Source: Enchytraeus crypticus
Lineage: Eukaryota > Annelida > Clitellata > Enchytraeida > Enchytraeidae
Assembly (NCBI GenBank): GCA_905160935.1
Contig: CAJHZI010000424.1
Span: 1,395,001-1,459,000 of the forward strand
DNA length: 64,000 nt
Direction: 5' to 3'
Shown here one piece after another: positions 61,301-64,000 of this stretch. Under the pieces are notes generated by a model. That model worked only from the letters and a program-made list of their open reading frames with translations, made no database searches and was not told the origin of the DNA. The position numbers were made by a program, and so were the translations under genes. The first letter of the stretch is position 1; every line of letters starts with the position of its first letter.

Positions 61301-63938
61301 TTAAACTATAAAATGCAAACGACCGTATAAAACATATTTCGTGCTGAATATCACTAAAAATCTTAATAAGATTGCATTTTACGAATATTTCTGATTGACT
61401 AAACCATCTCTGCAAGTGCCGGGTTCGACGTAATGGATTTAATTGCGCCTAACTCTAAAAATCTTGAAGTATGGGTTAAACCCCCCTCCAGGTGGCCCTA
61501 GCTGTTATGTATACGTTGTCAAATATTTCCGTGAGTTTAACGTCAAGGTCAAAAAATCGATGGCTTCTCTTCAAGAAGTCATTGAACCCGAATATCGCCG
61601 TGGTTGGTTCAAATGAAGGACTACTCAAGGCAGCTGACAGATTTGACTGAGTGATGATCTAGTTCTAGAATACGTTGGTTTTATGCTTCTAGAGAAATTA
61701 ATGACCAATGTATTCAAAAATCTAAGGCGCAATCAATAAGTAATACAGTATGTTTATTGCTTCCATCTATATCACATGCCATCAAAGAATGACCATGACT
61801 AAGACTAAGAATCACCCACCGTGACTGAGAATAATTAAGATTTATAGGCAGAGAAGGAACGGAAGGCAACGGGAAACCACATCAGAAGCCATATTTTCCC
61901 AAATTATAAGCTACATAAGGTATAGACTTTGTTAATTGTTTAACTTGTTGATCTAAAAGTGCTCGTTTGGAGCGAGAAAGCAAACATTGAGTATGAATAT
62001 GTGCCTTGAACCTGCCACTTGGTAGTGCACTGAAGAAAGAGAGAGAGAGAGGGAGAGAGAGACAGAGAATAAAAAGTGTCAAGCAGGTTAACTCTTAAAA
62101 AAAGTGTCAAACTGGAGGACGAGAAGTAAGAAAGCAATGACAAGCTAAATTAAAGATTCGCTAAACACGATCAAAACCACTGTTATCTTATGATTACGAA
62201 ACCCAGCTTTAAACAAGAGGCAATAAAGCTAGATTATCAGAATGAAAGTATGAAGTTTACTTAGTGAAGCAATCGCCGTAACTAACGATTCGATAAGTAA
62301 ACAATCCGTCAAGAGATAAGAAAACATTGCTAGTGAACTCAGTCATTGATGCACTGAAATTATATTTTCAGTCACATTGCTACCTACAGACATTCGTACG
62401 TCATGGCGGACACCCTTTATAAACATCCTACTTTGACTTATACAACAAACTCTTGAGCGACCCGTTGATAGTGGACTGCACTGGTATGGATCTCTCTTCT
62501 TTCTCAGTCGATGGCATTTCAGGCGCGCTCTTATGATGGGGAAATATTTGTTGTCTTGTGTTCTATATACCTGAATGTACAGACTGGGGCAACAACAAAA
62601 AATCCCCTAGCGAGATCTTAATAACTTTAAGAAAACTCAAAATATCTCTACGCAATTTACGGAGCTTCTAGGGGAGGCATTTCTGCGTATATCCTGAAAA
62701 TTTGATGAAAATCTATTAAGCAGGAAAAATATTACAGCGTTTCTACGAAAAAAGTGCAAAATCAGTTTTGACAAGGCTTTTTTTACCAAAAGTCTTAATA
62801 ACTTGGACAAAACTCAAAATAGTTTTACAAAATTTTTGGAGCTTCCAGAGGACGACTTTCTACACATAACTTGCCAAATTTGGTGAAAATATATTCAGAA
62901 GTAACAAAAATACAGCGTTTCTTCGAAAAAAATGTTAAAATCAATTGTAACAAGGCTTTTTTAAACAAAAGTACCGGACATTTTCTTCAAAATTTAGGAA
63001 TAATTTTAGCATAAGAACGAATTTTAAACATCGTTTATTGGAGTAGCTAACAAGGTAGTGCAGACTTAAACTCAACCACTTACGTAAAAGGCCCTTTTCA
63101 GGGTCGTTATTTTCTTTAAAAGGATCGACTGACATTTCGAAAAGTCTTGTAAAAATTGATTTTAGAACTTGTATCGTAGAAATGCTGTAATTTCGTAACT
63201 AATGAAAATATTTTCATAAAATTTGCAGGATATACGCAGAAATCTCTTTCATAGAAGCTCCGAAAATTTCGTAGAGATATGTTGAGTTTTCTTAAAGTTA
63301 TTGAGATTTCGCTAGTGGATTTTTTTTTGCCCCAGTCTGTATATGTTATTGAATGTCTCAATATCGTAGGGGTAAAATCATAAAGTTTTAAATGACAGAT
63401 CCTGGGGTGAATTGAACTCTCGCGGGTTCGAATACCACCCGCGCTGATCTGAGAGTAAAATCTCGTACATTCACTGGACTGATTACACAGAAAATGGTCT
63501 AAATTGCCTAAAGCTTTAAACATGTAGTATTTAAAGTGATATAAATCGACGTAGTTCATCATTTCACTATAATGCGTGTTTTCATTTTACCTGACATCGA
63601 CTCAATAAGCAGAACCAGACGTTAAACGTTCATTGCATTATATCGTATCAAAGCCTTACTCTCAGGCAAGTCCTTGACGGTAACGTTGGGCAGAAGATTC
63701 TCGGGCACGGCTGTGACAGAGAAGGGAGAGTTGGGTACGGGCTGATCGTTGAACGTCACGTGGACTTGTTGAGGTCCGGGCTCAGTGGCGAGGATCTGAC
63801 TGACGAACCCGTCAGGGGCCTGACCCACCGGGGCGGGGGCGACCCTACCCGAGGGGCCCACCACGTTCACCTTGGCCTGACCGGGGCCTACCCCTGCTGC
63901 TGTTATCTTGAACGGTACCGGCTTTCCAACTGGTACAG
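28263..63938 (-). CDS. Filamin (3' portion, 29 exons)
   Basis: This is a spliced gene for an actin-crosslinking filamin made of immunoglobulin-like repeats; the conserved features DGT...Y.P...G.Y.V...GSPF recur throughout. The 29 exons sum to about 5,723 bp, and phases join at every junction: 23 phase-1 introns, four phase-0 (after exons 4, 11, 13, 24) and one phase-2 (after exon 10). The C-terminal half matches vertebrate filamin repeats 16-24 almost domain by domain, e.g. EEPCLLKR in the repeat-18 equivalent. The end, [20 protein letters not shown], corresponds to the vertebrate dimerisation repeat. The gene continues beyond 64000, so the CH-type actin-binding domain is not in the window. 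Introns are 0.1-4 kb and full of retroposons and tandem repeats. The exons are much richer in GC than the introns. Confidence 0.97.
29043..29110 (-). repeat. (TTA)n-tail retroposon fragment
   Basis: Carries GAGGAAACGGACGTTAAAC and a TTTATTAATG end. Only the terminal domain is left. Confidence 0.6.
29375..29623 (-). CDS. Filamin exon 28: Gln-rich hinge 2 and start of last repeat
   Basis: After [12 protein letters not shown] comes a Thr-rich run and a Gln-rich run ([20 protein letters not shown]), then [20 protein letters not shown] and FSIDGSSAG. It lies where vertebrate hinge 2 (calpain-sensitive) precedes repeat 24. Donor GTGGGT gives phase 1, matching exon 29. Confidence 0.93.
29636..29862. 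repeat. ~60-bp tandem repeat next to exon 28
   Basis: Four degenerate copies of a unit containing AGTTAAGTGATGTGAATTAA and GTAGATAACCATG, starting about 13 bp upstream of the exon 28 acceptor. Confidence 0.85.
30431..30574 (+). repeat. tRNA-derived SINE, family A
   Basis: GGCTGGAACCAGTGGCGATG, GGTAAGATATTCGACCGCGG, GGTTCAAATCC, GACATCGCTTTCGAGTGAGA, AACTGACGTTAATATTAGC and CAGCTTTAGCTTTACC in order. Confidence 0.88.
30625..30925 (-). repeat. Retroposon with (GAT)n tail
   Basis: Minus strand: GTGACTGCACGTGTCGTAGA, AGGCGACTAAAGCAC, TCCAGAAATTGCTACAAAAA, ACTGGGATTCAAGGGAGGAT, then GATGATGATGATGATGATG. Copies occur at 51085-51372 and, partial, at 52485, 54310 and 60160. Confidence 0.8.
31014..31232 (-). 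CDS. Filamin exon 27: repeat-23 equivalent
   Basis: Reads [60 protein letters not shown] and PFRARIE. Donor GTTTTT is weak but fits phase and position. Confidence 0.95.
31322..31500. repeat. 15-bp minisatellite
   Basis: About twelve degenerate copies of CTTGAAGGTCAATCA, beginning ~90 bp upstream of the exon 27 acceptor. Confidence 0.85.
31500..31625 (+). repeat. SINE, family C
   Basis: GGTGGCTTGTTGGCAAG, GGTACCAATCCAGTGCTCTC (B-box-like), TTACTGACATGCTTTTCGAG and AAACTGACGATAAAC. The same plan as SINE family A but with a different body; related copies lie at 38085-38205 and 47775-47848. Confidence 0.65.
32025..33885 (+). mobile_element. LINE family B, nearly intact RT domain
   Basis: One reading frame from 32373 to 33794 covers the reverse transcriptase and C-terminal region: [46 protein letters not shown] (FADD), [51 protein letters not shown] and [13 protein letters not shown]. 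Only two in-frame stops interrupt it, a TGA at 32886-32888 and a TAG at 33453-33455. Upstream, 32040-32370 reads as more of the same protein with further stops. The endonuclease is missing (5' truncation). The 3' end is GGACCTACCAGTAGGCAGTG then CACTAAGAGAGAG. I cannot name the clade safely. Confidence 0.9.
33869..34084 (+). repeat. tRNA-derived SINE, family B
   Basis: AGCGTAGGGGTAACGTCATG, GAATTGAACCCTTGTGGG, TTCAAATCCCAGACGCGC (B box), GACATTCACTGGACTGGTTA, GAAAATGGTCTAAATTGCC and TGATCATTTCACTATAATGC. It joins directly to the LINE B tail. Confidence 0.85.
34175..34345 (-). CDS. Filamin exon 26: end of repeat 22, start of repeat 23
   Basis: Reads [36 protein letters not shown] and [16 protein letters not shown]. 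Vertebrate DKYAVRFIPRENGV is nearly the same. Donor GTTAGG. Confidence 0.95.
34436..34504. repeat. (GA)n microsatellite
   Basis: Interrupted GA run about 70 bp long in the intron after exon 26. Confidence 0.9.
34979..35096 (-). CDS. Filamin exon 25: repeat-22 equivalent
   Basis: A 118-bp exon: [20 protein letters not shown] then [18 protein letters not shown]. Phase 0 to 1; donor GTTAAG. Matches vertebrate NQPASFAVSLNGAKG and HSPSGALEE. Confidence 0.93.
35715..35860 (-). repeat. Retroposon with (TTA)n tail
   Basis: (TAATAA)n at 35722-35770 then CTTAACGTCCGTTTCCTCAT and GATGATGTCAGGGACGTCCC on the plus strand, i.e. a minus-oriented copy. Confidence 0.75.
36300..36441. repeat. Tandem duplication including the exon 24 end and donor
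   Basis: Two ~73-bp copies of TGTTGTTGTTGCT..GCTGTTTTGTTGTGCGCTAA. The outer copy holds AAGGCACTCCC, matching the exon 24 end, with TTAAGTA in place of GTAAGTA. Confidence 0.85.
36442..36572 (-). CDS. Filamin exon 24: end of repeat 21, start of repeat 22
   Basis: Reads [40 protein letters not shown] and GVP, ending in phase 0 with donor GTAAGT. The exon end and donor are duplicated just downstream in the intron (36300-36441). Confidence 0.95.
36575..36800. repeat. (CAAT)n-like degenerate repeat
   Basis: ATCAATCAATTAATCAATC-type sequence directly upstream of the exon 24 acceptor. Confidence 0.85.
37070..37207 (-). CDS. Filamin exon 23: repeat-21 equivalent
   Basis: Reads [40 protein letters not shown] and VVTEPG. 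Donor GTATGA. Vertebrate repeat 21 binds integrin and migfilin. Confidence 0.95.
37231..37443 (+). repeat. tRNA-derived SINE, family B
   Basis: GTCTCAATAGCGTAGGGGTA, GGATTCGAATCCCAGGCG (B box), GACATACACTGGACGG, AAAATGGTCTAAATTCC and ATCATTTCACTATAATGC. Confidence 0.85.
37570..37855 (-). repeat. 5S-derived SINE, 5'-truncated, with a partial extra copy
   Basis: Minus strand of 37711-37855: GAAGACCGAGTGTT (5S-like end), then GCCGGCTGCAATTGATGCGC and AGGCAACGATTACTGATAAC. A second, shorter copy of the 3' part lies at 37570-37645. Confidence 0.65.
38085..38205 (+). repeat. SINE, family C
   Basis: GTCAGTGGTTTGTAAGCAAG, GGTTCAAATCCAGCGCTCTC, CCGTCACTGACTTGCTATTT and GTAAACTGACGCTAAAC. Confidence 0.7.
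38335..38436 (-). CDS. Filamin exon 22: start of the repeat-21 equivalent
   Basis: A 102-bp exon: [20 protein letters not shown] then [13 protein letters not shown]. Very close to vertebrate [14 protein letters not shown] and GPGLERAE. Confidence 0.94.
38870..39193. repeat. Degenerate ~40-bp array resembling the exon 21 donor
   Basis: The plus strand repeats CACAAAAACCTGGTG-like units; the minus strand therefore repeats CACCAGGTTTTTGTG, close to the true boundary ACCAG|GTTTTGTG at 39193/39194. Confidence 0.75.
39194..39358 (-). CDS. Filamin exon 21: repeat-20 equivalent
   Basis: Reads [40 protein letters not shown] and GFHIPG. The donor is GTTTTG and is followed by an array of donor-like repeats. 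Confidence 0.95.
39400..39802. repeat. Compound (CT)n and (TA)n microsatellites
   Basis: CT runs at 39410-39475 and 39648-39705 alternate with TA runs at 39568-39635 and 39713-39802. Confidence 0.95.
40346..40480 (-). CDS. Filamin exon 20: start of the repeat-20 equivalent
   Basis: Reads [34 protein letters not shown] and [10 protein letters not shown]. In vertebrates the matching strand of repeat 20 (ESITRRRR...) masks the ligand groove of repeat 21; here the basic run is RQQQ. Confidence 0.94.
41083..41329. repeat. ~26-bp array starting at the exon 19 donor
   Basis: About nine copies of CACACAACAAGTCATAACCTAC. On the minus strand several read CTGGTAGGTTATGACTTG, matching the true boundary CCAG|GTAGGTTATGACTAG. 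The unit near 41275 also keeps the last exon bases GTGCCAG. Confidence 0.9.
41330..41482 (-). CDS. Filamin exon 19: repeat-19 equivalent
   Basis: Reads [40 protein letters not shown] and [10 protein letters not shown]. It is 153 bp and was found by splice-site and motif reading. Donor GTAGGT. Confidence 0.94.
42451..42654 (-). CDS. Filamin exon 18: end of repeat 18, start of repeat 19
   Basis: Reads [29 protein letters not shown], then [20 protein letters not shown]. Donor GTAAGT; the acceptor is bordered by a ~63-bp tandem array. Confidence 0.95.
42655..43085. repeat. ~63-bp array starting at the exon 18 acceptor
   Basis: About five copies containing GATAGAGTGATAAAACTGAT and AAGAGATACGTG. 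The unit at 42925 reads GAGATACCTGCGATAG, so its minus strand keeps the acceptor-like CGCAGGTATCTC. Confidence 0.88.
43085..43318 (+). mobile_element. LINE family B 3' end with (GA)n tail
   Basis: Matches the copy at 32025-33885 from GAGGTCATTGAAG... through GGACCTGCCAGTAGGCAGTG and CACTAAGCG, ending in a GA array (43282-43317). Confidence 0.85.
43346..43573 (-). CDS. Filamin exon 17: start of the repeat-18 equivalent
   Basis: Begins with a Gln-rich spacer ([20 protein letters not shown]), then [11 protein letters not shown], aligned by eye to the first strand of vertebrate repeat 18, and [20 protein letters not shown]. Phase 1-1. Confidence 0.95.
43577..44560. repeat. ~1-kb array of ATACATCAAT units
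   Basis: Near-perfect 10-bp units (CAATACATCAATACAATACA) at 43580-43930, then degenerate to about 44560. It starts 4 bases from the exon 17 acceptor. Confidence 0.92.
44603..44650 (-). repeat. Relic copy of the exon 17 5' edge
   Basis: TCTACTGGGTCTCTTGAATG then ACTAGGAAATACACCAAT resembles the acceptor border of exon 17 (CTGAGTCTCCTGAACG then ACTGAAATACATCAAT). It keeps an AG at the matching place. A weaker third copy is near 44853-44885. Confidence 0.6.
45244..45318. repeat. (TA)n microsatellite beside exon 16
   Basis: About 37 TA units, ending 28 bp from the exon 16 donor. Confidence 0.95.
45347..45529 (-). CDS. Filamin exon 16: repeat-17 equivalent
   Basis: Reads [39 protein letters not shown] and [12 protein letters not shown]. 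Vertebrate repeat 17 is a main ligand-binding site (integrin and GPIb tails); the family match is strong. Donor GTAAGT. Confidence 0.96.
45893..45975 (+). repeat. Retroposon with (TTA)n tail, plus orientation
   Basis: GGGGACGTCCCTGACATCAT, GGATGAGGAAACGGACGTTA, then AACCTTTATTATTAATATTATT. Confidence 0.75.
46186..46352. repeat. (GTT/GCT)n array next to the exon 15 donor
   Basis: Plus-strand GTTGTTGCTG triplets; the minus strand is CAA/CAG and starts 5 bases inside the intron. Confidence 0.93.
46357..46626 (-). CDS. Filamin exon 15: repeat-16 equivalent
   Basis: Reads [48 protein letters not shown] and then [20 protein letters not shown], the start of repeat 17. Donor GTAGAC is followed at once by a CAA/CAG run. 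Confidence 0.95.
46852..47018 (+). repeat. tRNA-derived SINE, family A (best copy)
   Basis: The 5' 20 bases are duplicated (GGCTGGATCCAATGGCGAAG, GGCTGGAGCCAATGGCGAAG). Then TCGGTAAGATACTCGACCGC, a B-box-like GGGATCAAATCCTGG, CGTCACTGACATCGCTTTCG, AGTGAGGAAACTGACGTTAA and a CAGCTTTTATC end. Confidence 0.9.
47095..47360 (-). mobile_element. LINE family B 3' fragment
   Basis: Minus strand: AATGAAGAGGTTTTGAGAGA, GTCGGTACAGATAGACAGCT, AGGCAGACTGAGACATGGCA and ATATTAGATGATTTGATG match the family's C-terminal coding region. It is heavily decayed. Confidence 0.7.
47600..47760. repeat. (TA)n/(GTATATA)n microsatellite
   Basis: TATATA with interspersed GTATATAC, in the intron after exon 14. Confidence 0.9.
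47914..48160 (-). CDS. Filamin exon 14: hinge-1-like linker
   Basis: Low-complexity Pro/Gln/Ala exon ([32 protein letters not shown]) ending [18 protein letters not shown], which begins the next repeat. In vertebrates hinge 1 lies just before repeat 16, where this exon sits. Its donor could be read two ways; phase 1 (GAC G, then GTGTGA) fits exon 15. Confidence 0.88.
48251..48375 (+). repeat. tRNA-derived SINE, family A
   Basis: GTCGGCAAGATATTCGACCG, TCAAATCCTGGGATCGCCCG, CACTGATATCGCTTTCGAGG and GAGGAAACTGATGTTAACAG, running straight into TAATAATAATGATAATG. Confidence 0.85.
48376..48663. repeat. ~290-bp (TAA)n/(TTA)n block between two retroposons
   Basis: Starts as TAA units from the SINE on the left and switches to a mix of TAA and TTA before the inverted retroposon on the right. 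Confidence 0.92.
48664..48840 (-). repeat. Retroposon with (TTA)n tail
   Basis: Minus strand runs from TTATCACCGGACCGGCACC to GGGACGTCCCTGACATCATC and GAGGAAACGGACGTTAAAC, then TTATTGTTATTATTATTA. Confidence 0.8.
49020..49685. repeat. 28-bp minisatellite, about 23 copies
   Basis: Units CGAGAAGATTCAACGAAGAA + TTATAAAA are almost identical across 650 bp. A single truncated unit lies near 49255. 28 is not a multiple of 3, so it is not a coding repeat. Confidence 0.95.
49914..50164 (-). CDS. Filamin exon 13: last rod repeat before the hinge
   Basis: Encodes [20 protein letters not shown], a Thr-rich stretch, [16 protein letters not shown] and [13 protein letters not shown]. By position it corresponds to vertebrate repeat 15. 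Phase 1 to 0. Confidence 0.92.
50245..50400 (+). mobile_element. LINE family B 3' end
   Basis: GAGGCAGGGGCAGGCCGAGA, TTAGGTATGTTAGATGATTT and GACCTGCCAGTGGGCAGTGC, then ACTAAAAGCGAGAGAG. Confidence 0.85.
50755..50965 (+). repeat. SINE with GA/GATA tail
   Basis: CACTCAGAAGCCATATTTTC, TGTTGATCTATTATG, GACTCTGAGTTATAGC and GGACCAGTCACTTGCAGAAC, then ACTAGAGATAGATAGATA. Matches 61850-62066. Confidence 0.7.
51085..51372 (-). repeat. Retroposon with (GAT)n-type end
   Basis: Same sequence order as 30625-30925; on the plus strand CATCATCTTCCCTTTATTAC, CAGTTTAACTAGGATTGGGA, ATTTCTGGAGCCTAGGCGGT and GACACGTGCAGTCACCG. Confidence 0.75.
51463..51652 (-). CDS. Filamin exon 12: end of a rod repeat
   Basis: Reads [39 protein letters not shown] and [10 protein letters not shown]. 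Phase 0 to 1. Confidence 0.94.
52485..52580 (-). repeat. (GAT)n-type retroposon, 3' fragment
   Basis: CCCAGTTTAACCGGGGTCGG then TATACGAATAGACCTTC on the plus strand. Confidence 0.65.
53088..53250 (-). CDS. Filamin exon 11: start of a rod repeat
   Basis: Reads [20 protein letters not shown] to [10 protein letters not shown]. Starts in phase 2, ends in phase 0, donor GTACAA. Confidence 0.92.
54047..54170 (-). CDS. Filamin exon 10: second half of a rod repeat
   Basis: Encodes [33 protein letters not shown] and ADQHVPN. It ends in phase 2, the only phase-2 junction found, and exon 11 restores SPF across it. Confidence 0.9.
54310..54400 (-). repeat. (GAT)n tail with a short retroposon end
   Basis: ATCATCATCATCATC array followed by TTCTTCCCTTGAATAGCAGA on the plus strand. 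Confidence 0.65.
54403..54860. repeat. 17-bp minisatellite next to the exon 9 donor
   Basis: About 26 copies of ACATGGTCTCTAGTACA with AATATATTCTCTAGTAC variants. The last degenerate units (CCTCTAGCACGGGTCTC) run into the exon 9 donor at 54871. Confidence 0.92.
54873..55052 (-). CDS. Filamin exon 9: repeat junction
   Basis: Reads [32 protein letters not shown] and [14 protein letters not shown]. Phase 1-1, donor GTGAGT. A 17-bp minisatellite follows directly in the intron. Confidence 0.93.
55100..55515. repeat. Long interrupted (GA)n region
   Basis: GA runs with internal units containing AGAGTGAAGA, AAAGAGATATCGTAGTGA and AGAGATAATG repeated two to three times; it ends ~10 bp from the exon 8 donor. 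Confidence 0.9.
55525..55737 (-). CDS. Filamin exon 8: rod repeat core
   Basis: Reads [40 protein letters not shown] and [16 protein letters not shown]. Phase 1-1, with a GA array starting within ~20 bp of its donor. Confidence 0.94.
55823..55880 (+). repeat. SINE family A, terminal fragment
   Basis: GACATCGCTTATATCGCATA, CGAGTGAGAAAACTAACGTT and AACCTTAGCTTTACTAGC. Confidence 0.7.
55890..56240 (+). repeat. LINE B 3' end followed by a GA-tailed SINE
   Basis: 55890-56020 matches the LINE B tail (TTAGGTATGTTAGATGATTT, CATGGACCTGCC, AGTGCACTAAGAGAGAGG). 56020-56155 is a SINE body (TTAACTTGTTGATCTATAGA, CAGACTCTGAGTGTGAATAT, CCTTGGACCTG) ending in GA at 56160-56232. Confidence 0.75.
56577..56687 (-). 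CDS. Filamin exon 7: end of a repeat and start of the next
   Basis: A 111-bp exon with [20 protein letters not shown], then [11 protein letters not shown]. The GSPF-type strand reads PRSPF. Good acceptor and GTAAGC donor. Confidence 0.9.
56893..57066 (-). CDS. Filamin exon 6: part of a rod repeat
   Basis: Encodes [20 protein letters not shown] and [19 protein letters not shown], the middle of an Ig-like repeat. Phase 1-1; donor GTTTGT. Confidence 0.93.
57250..57430 (-). repeat. tRNA-derived SINE, family B
   Basis: Minus strand: CTGAGGTGAATTGAACTCTC, GTGGGTTCGAATCCCAGCC (B box), AAAATCTCGGACATTCACTG and GACTGGTTATACGG. Confidence 0.8.
57553..57868 (-). CDS. Filamin exon 5: rod repeat
   Basis: Starts in phase 0 with [20 protein letters not shown] and includes [16 protein letters not shown] and [14 protein letters not shown], ending [13 protein letters not shown] complete repeat plus the first strand of the next. 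Confidence 0.95.
57885..58150 (+). repeat. GA-tailed SINE
   Basis: AATCAACGGGAAACCACCTC, GATAGAGTACTCTTTAAGGA, TTGGACCTGCCACTTGACAA and ACATTGGAGAAAGAGAGAAA. Confidence 0.7.
58255..58480 (-). repeat. GA-tailed SINE, minus copy
   Basis: A (CT)n run at 58259-58352 precedes ACTACAGAGAT-type sequence and, on the minus strand, AGCAGACTTTGAATATGATT and GACCTGTCATTTAGCAGAAC. Confidence 0.65.
58655..58917 (-). CDS. Filamin exon 4: rod repeat
   Basis: Encodes [20 protein letters not shown] to GGAPAGPK, the fourth module of the series, 263 bp, ending in phase 0 (donor GTAACG) instead of phase 1. Confidence 0.94.
59253..59452 (-). repeat. 5S rRNA-derived SINE (most complete copy)
   Basis: Minus strand: CAGTTAAGCCACGTTGGGCT, CCGTTAGCATATGGTTAGGA, GACCACCATGG (all 5S-like), then GGCTTGGAATGAAAAATTCC, GTTCGAAGGTTGCTC, CGACGCCGGCTGCATTTGAT and CAACGATTACTAATAACC. 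Confidence 0.7.
59798..60076 (-). CDS. Filamin exon 3: 93-residue rod repeat
   Basis: 279 bp, phase 1-1, encoding [20 protein letters not shown] to VTVKDLPQS. Nearly a duplicate of exon 1. The donor is the weaker GTTTGT. Confidence 0.93.
60160..60445 (-). repeat. (GAT)n-tailed retroposon with ~145-bp tail
   Basis: CATCATGATCATGATGATCA-type array at 60160-60318, then TTAAATCCAAGTTGAACTAA and ATTTCTGGAGCCAACGTGG on the plus strand. Confidence 0.75.
60999..61277 (-). CDS. Filamin exon 2: 93-residue rod repeat
   Basis: Also 279 bp and phase 1 on both sides. It reads [20 protein letters not shown] to ISVKDLPK. It has the same layout as exons 1 and 3 but is clearly more diverged. Confidence 0.95.
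61850..62066 (+). repeat. GA-tailed SINE (best copy)
   Basis: AAGGCAACGGGAAACCACAT, CAGAAGCCATATTTTCCCAA, TTAACTTGTTGATCTAAAAG, GCAAACATTGAGTATGAATA, then GAACCTGCCACTTGGTAGTG, CACTGAAGAAAGAGAGAGA. The last ~35 bases match the LINE B 3' end. Confidence 0.8.
62580..63339. mobile_element. Tc1/mariner-like MITE with ~200-bp TIRs
   Basis: The ends are CAGACTGGGGCAA and its complement, flanked by TA (62578-62579, 63340-63341). The terminal unit (CTTAATAACTTTAAGAAAAC ... TTTCTACG) appears at the left end, again 177 bp later in tandem (from 62794), and inverted at the right end (63120-63339). No transposase. The TA target duplication suggests Tc1/mariner. Confidence 0.8.
63352..63577 (+). repeat. 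tRNA-derived SINE, family B
   Basis: AATGTCTCAATATCGTAGGG, GAATTGAACTCTCGCGGG, TTCGAATACCACCCGCGC, GACTGATTACACAGAAAATG and CATTTCACTATAATGC. It follows the MITE by ~12 bases. Confidence 0.85.
63660..63938 (-). CDS. Filamin exon 1 of window: 93-residue rod repeat
   Basis: A 279-bp symmetric phase-1 exon carrying one repeat from [15 protein letters not shown] to VTVKDLPES. The acceptor AG is at 63939-63940 and the donor is GTAAGG. It is about 96% identical in nucleotides to exon 3. Confidence 0.95.
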
Positions 63939-64000
63939 CTAAAGATAATAAAAATAAGTTATAGAATTGCAAACGAAAGGCTTACTGGAGGAAATTGCAA

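Overview
The window is animal nuclear DNA. It is AT-rich and packed with retroposons, DNA-transposon derivatives and simple repeats. It carries spliced, GC-richer exons of one recognisable host gene, a metazoan filamin, on the minus strand. The repeat content (several SINE families including one derived from 5S rRNA, two LINE lineages, hAT-like and Tc1/mariner-like TIR elements, a Ty3/gypsy-type LTR element) suggests an invertebrate; I cannot name the phylum with confidence.

Layout. 1-28 kb is a gene-poor flank made mostly of mobile elements: a 5S-derived SINE split by a long-TIR element (2.0-3.3 kb), a 9-kb gag-protease LTR element with 2-kb LTRs and a 5-bp target duplication (3489-12491), a nested hAT-like MITE (12.6-13.2 kb), a decayed CR1/Jockey-like LINE (13.6-16.3 kb), TA/GT/GA microsatellites (17.4-18.1 kb), another GC-rich MITE (20.2-21.0 kb), and a hAT-like element with an 8-bp target duplication (23.5-24.9 kb). 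28.0-64.0 kb is the 3' part of the filamin gene: I place 29 coding exons (about 5.7 kb of CDS, about 1,900 residues), ending at a TAG at 28263-28265. The gene continues past the right edge, so the actin-binding domain and first repeats are not here. All splice phases join (23 of 28 introns are phase 1).

The encoded protein reads, N to C: four near-repeat modules of about 93 residues (exons 1-4), further rod repeats (5-13), a Pro/Gln-rich hinge-1-like exon (14), the equivalents of vertebrate repeats 16-23 (15-27), a Gln-rich hinge-2-like segment (28) and the C-terminal dimerisation repeat (28-29). Filamin crosslinks actin and binds membrane and signalling partners.

The most interesting structure lies in the repeats. 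Several retroposon families share one ~40-bp terminal domain (consensus near GAGGAAACTGACGTTAA), and families carry characteristic microsatellite tails: (TTA)n, (GA)n or (GAT)n. A GA-tailed SINE shares its 3' end with an active-looking LINE family present in the same window. Separately, at least five filamin introns carry tandem arrays that start at a splice site, and some units still contain copies of that splice site.
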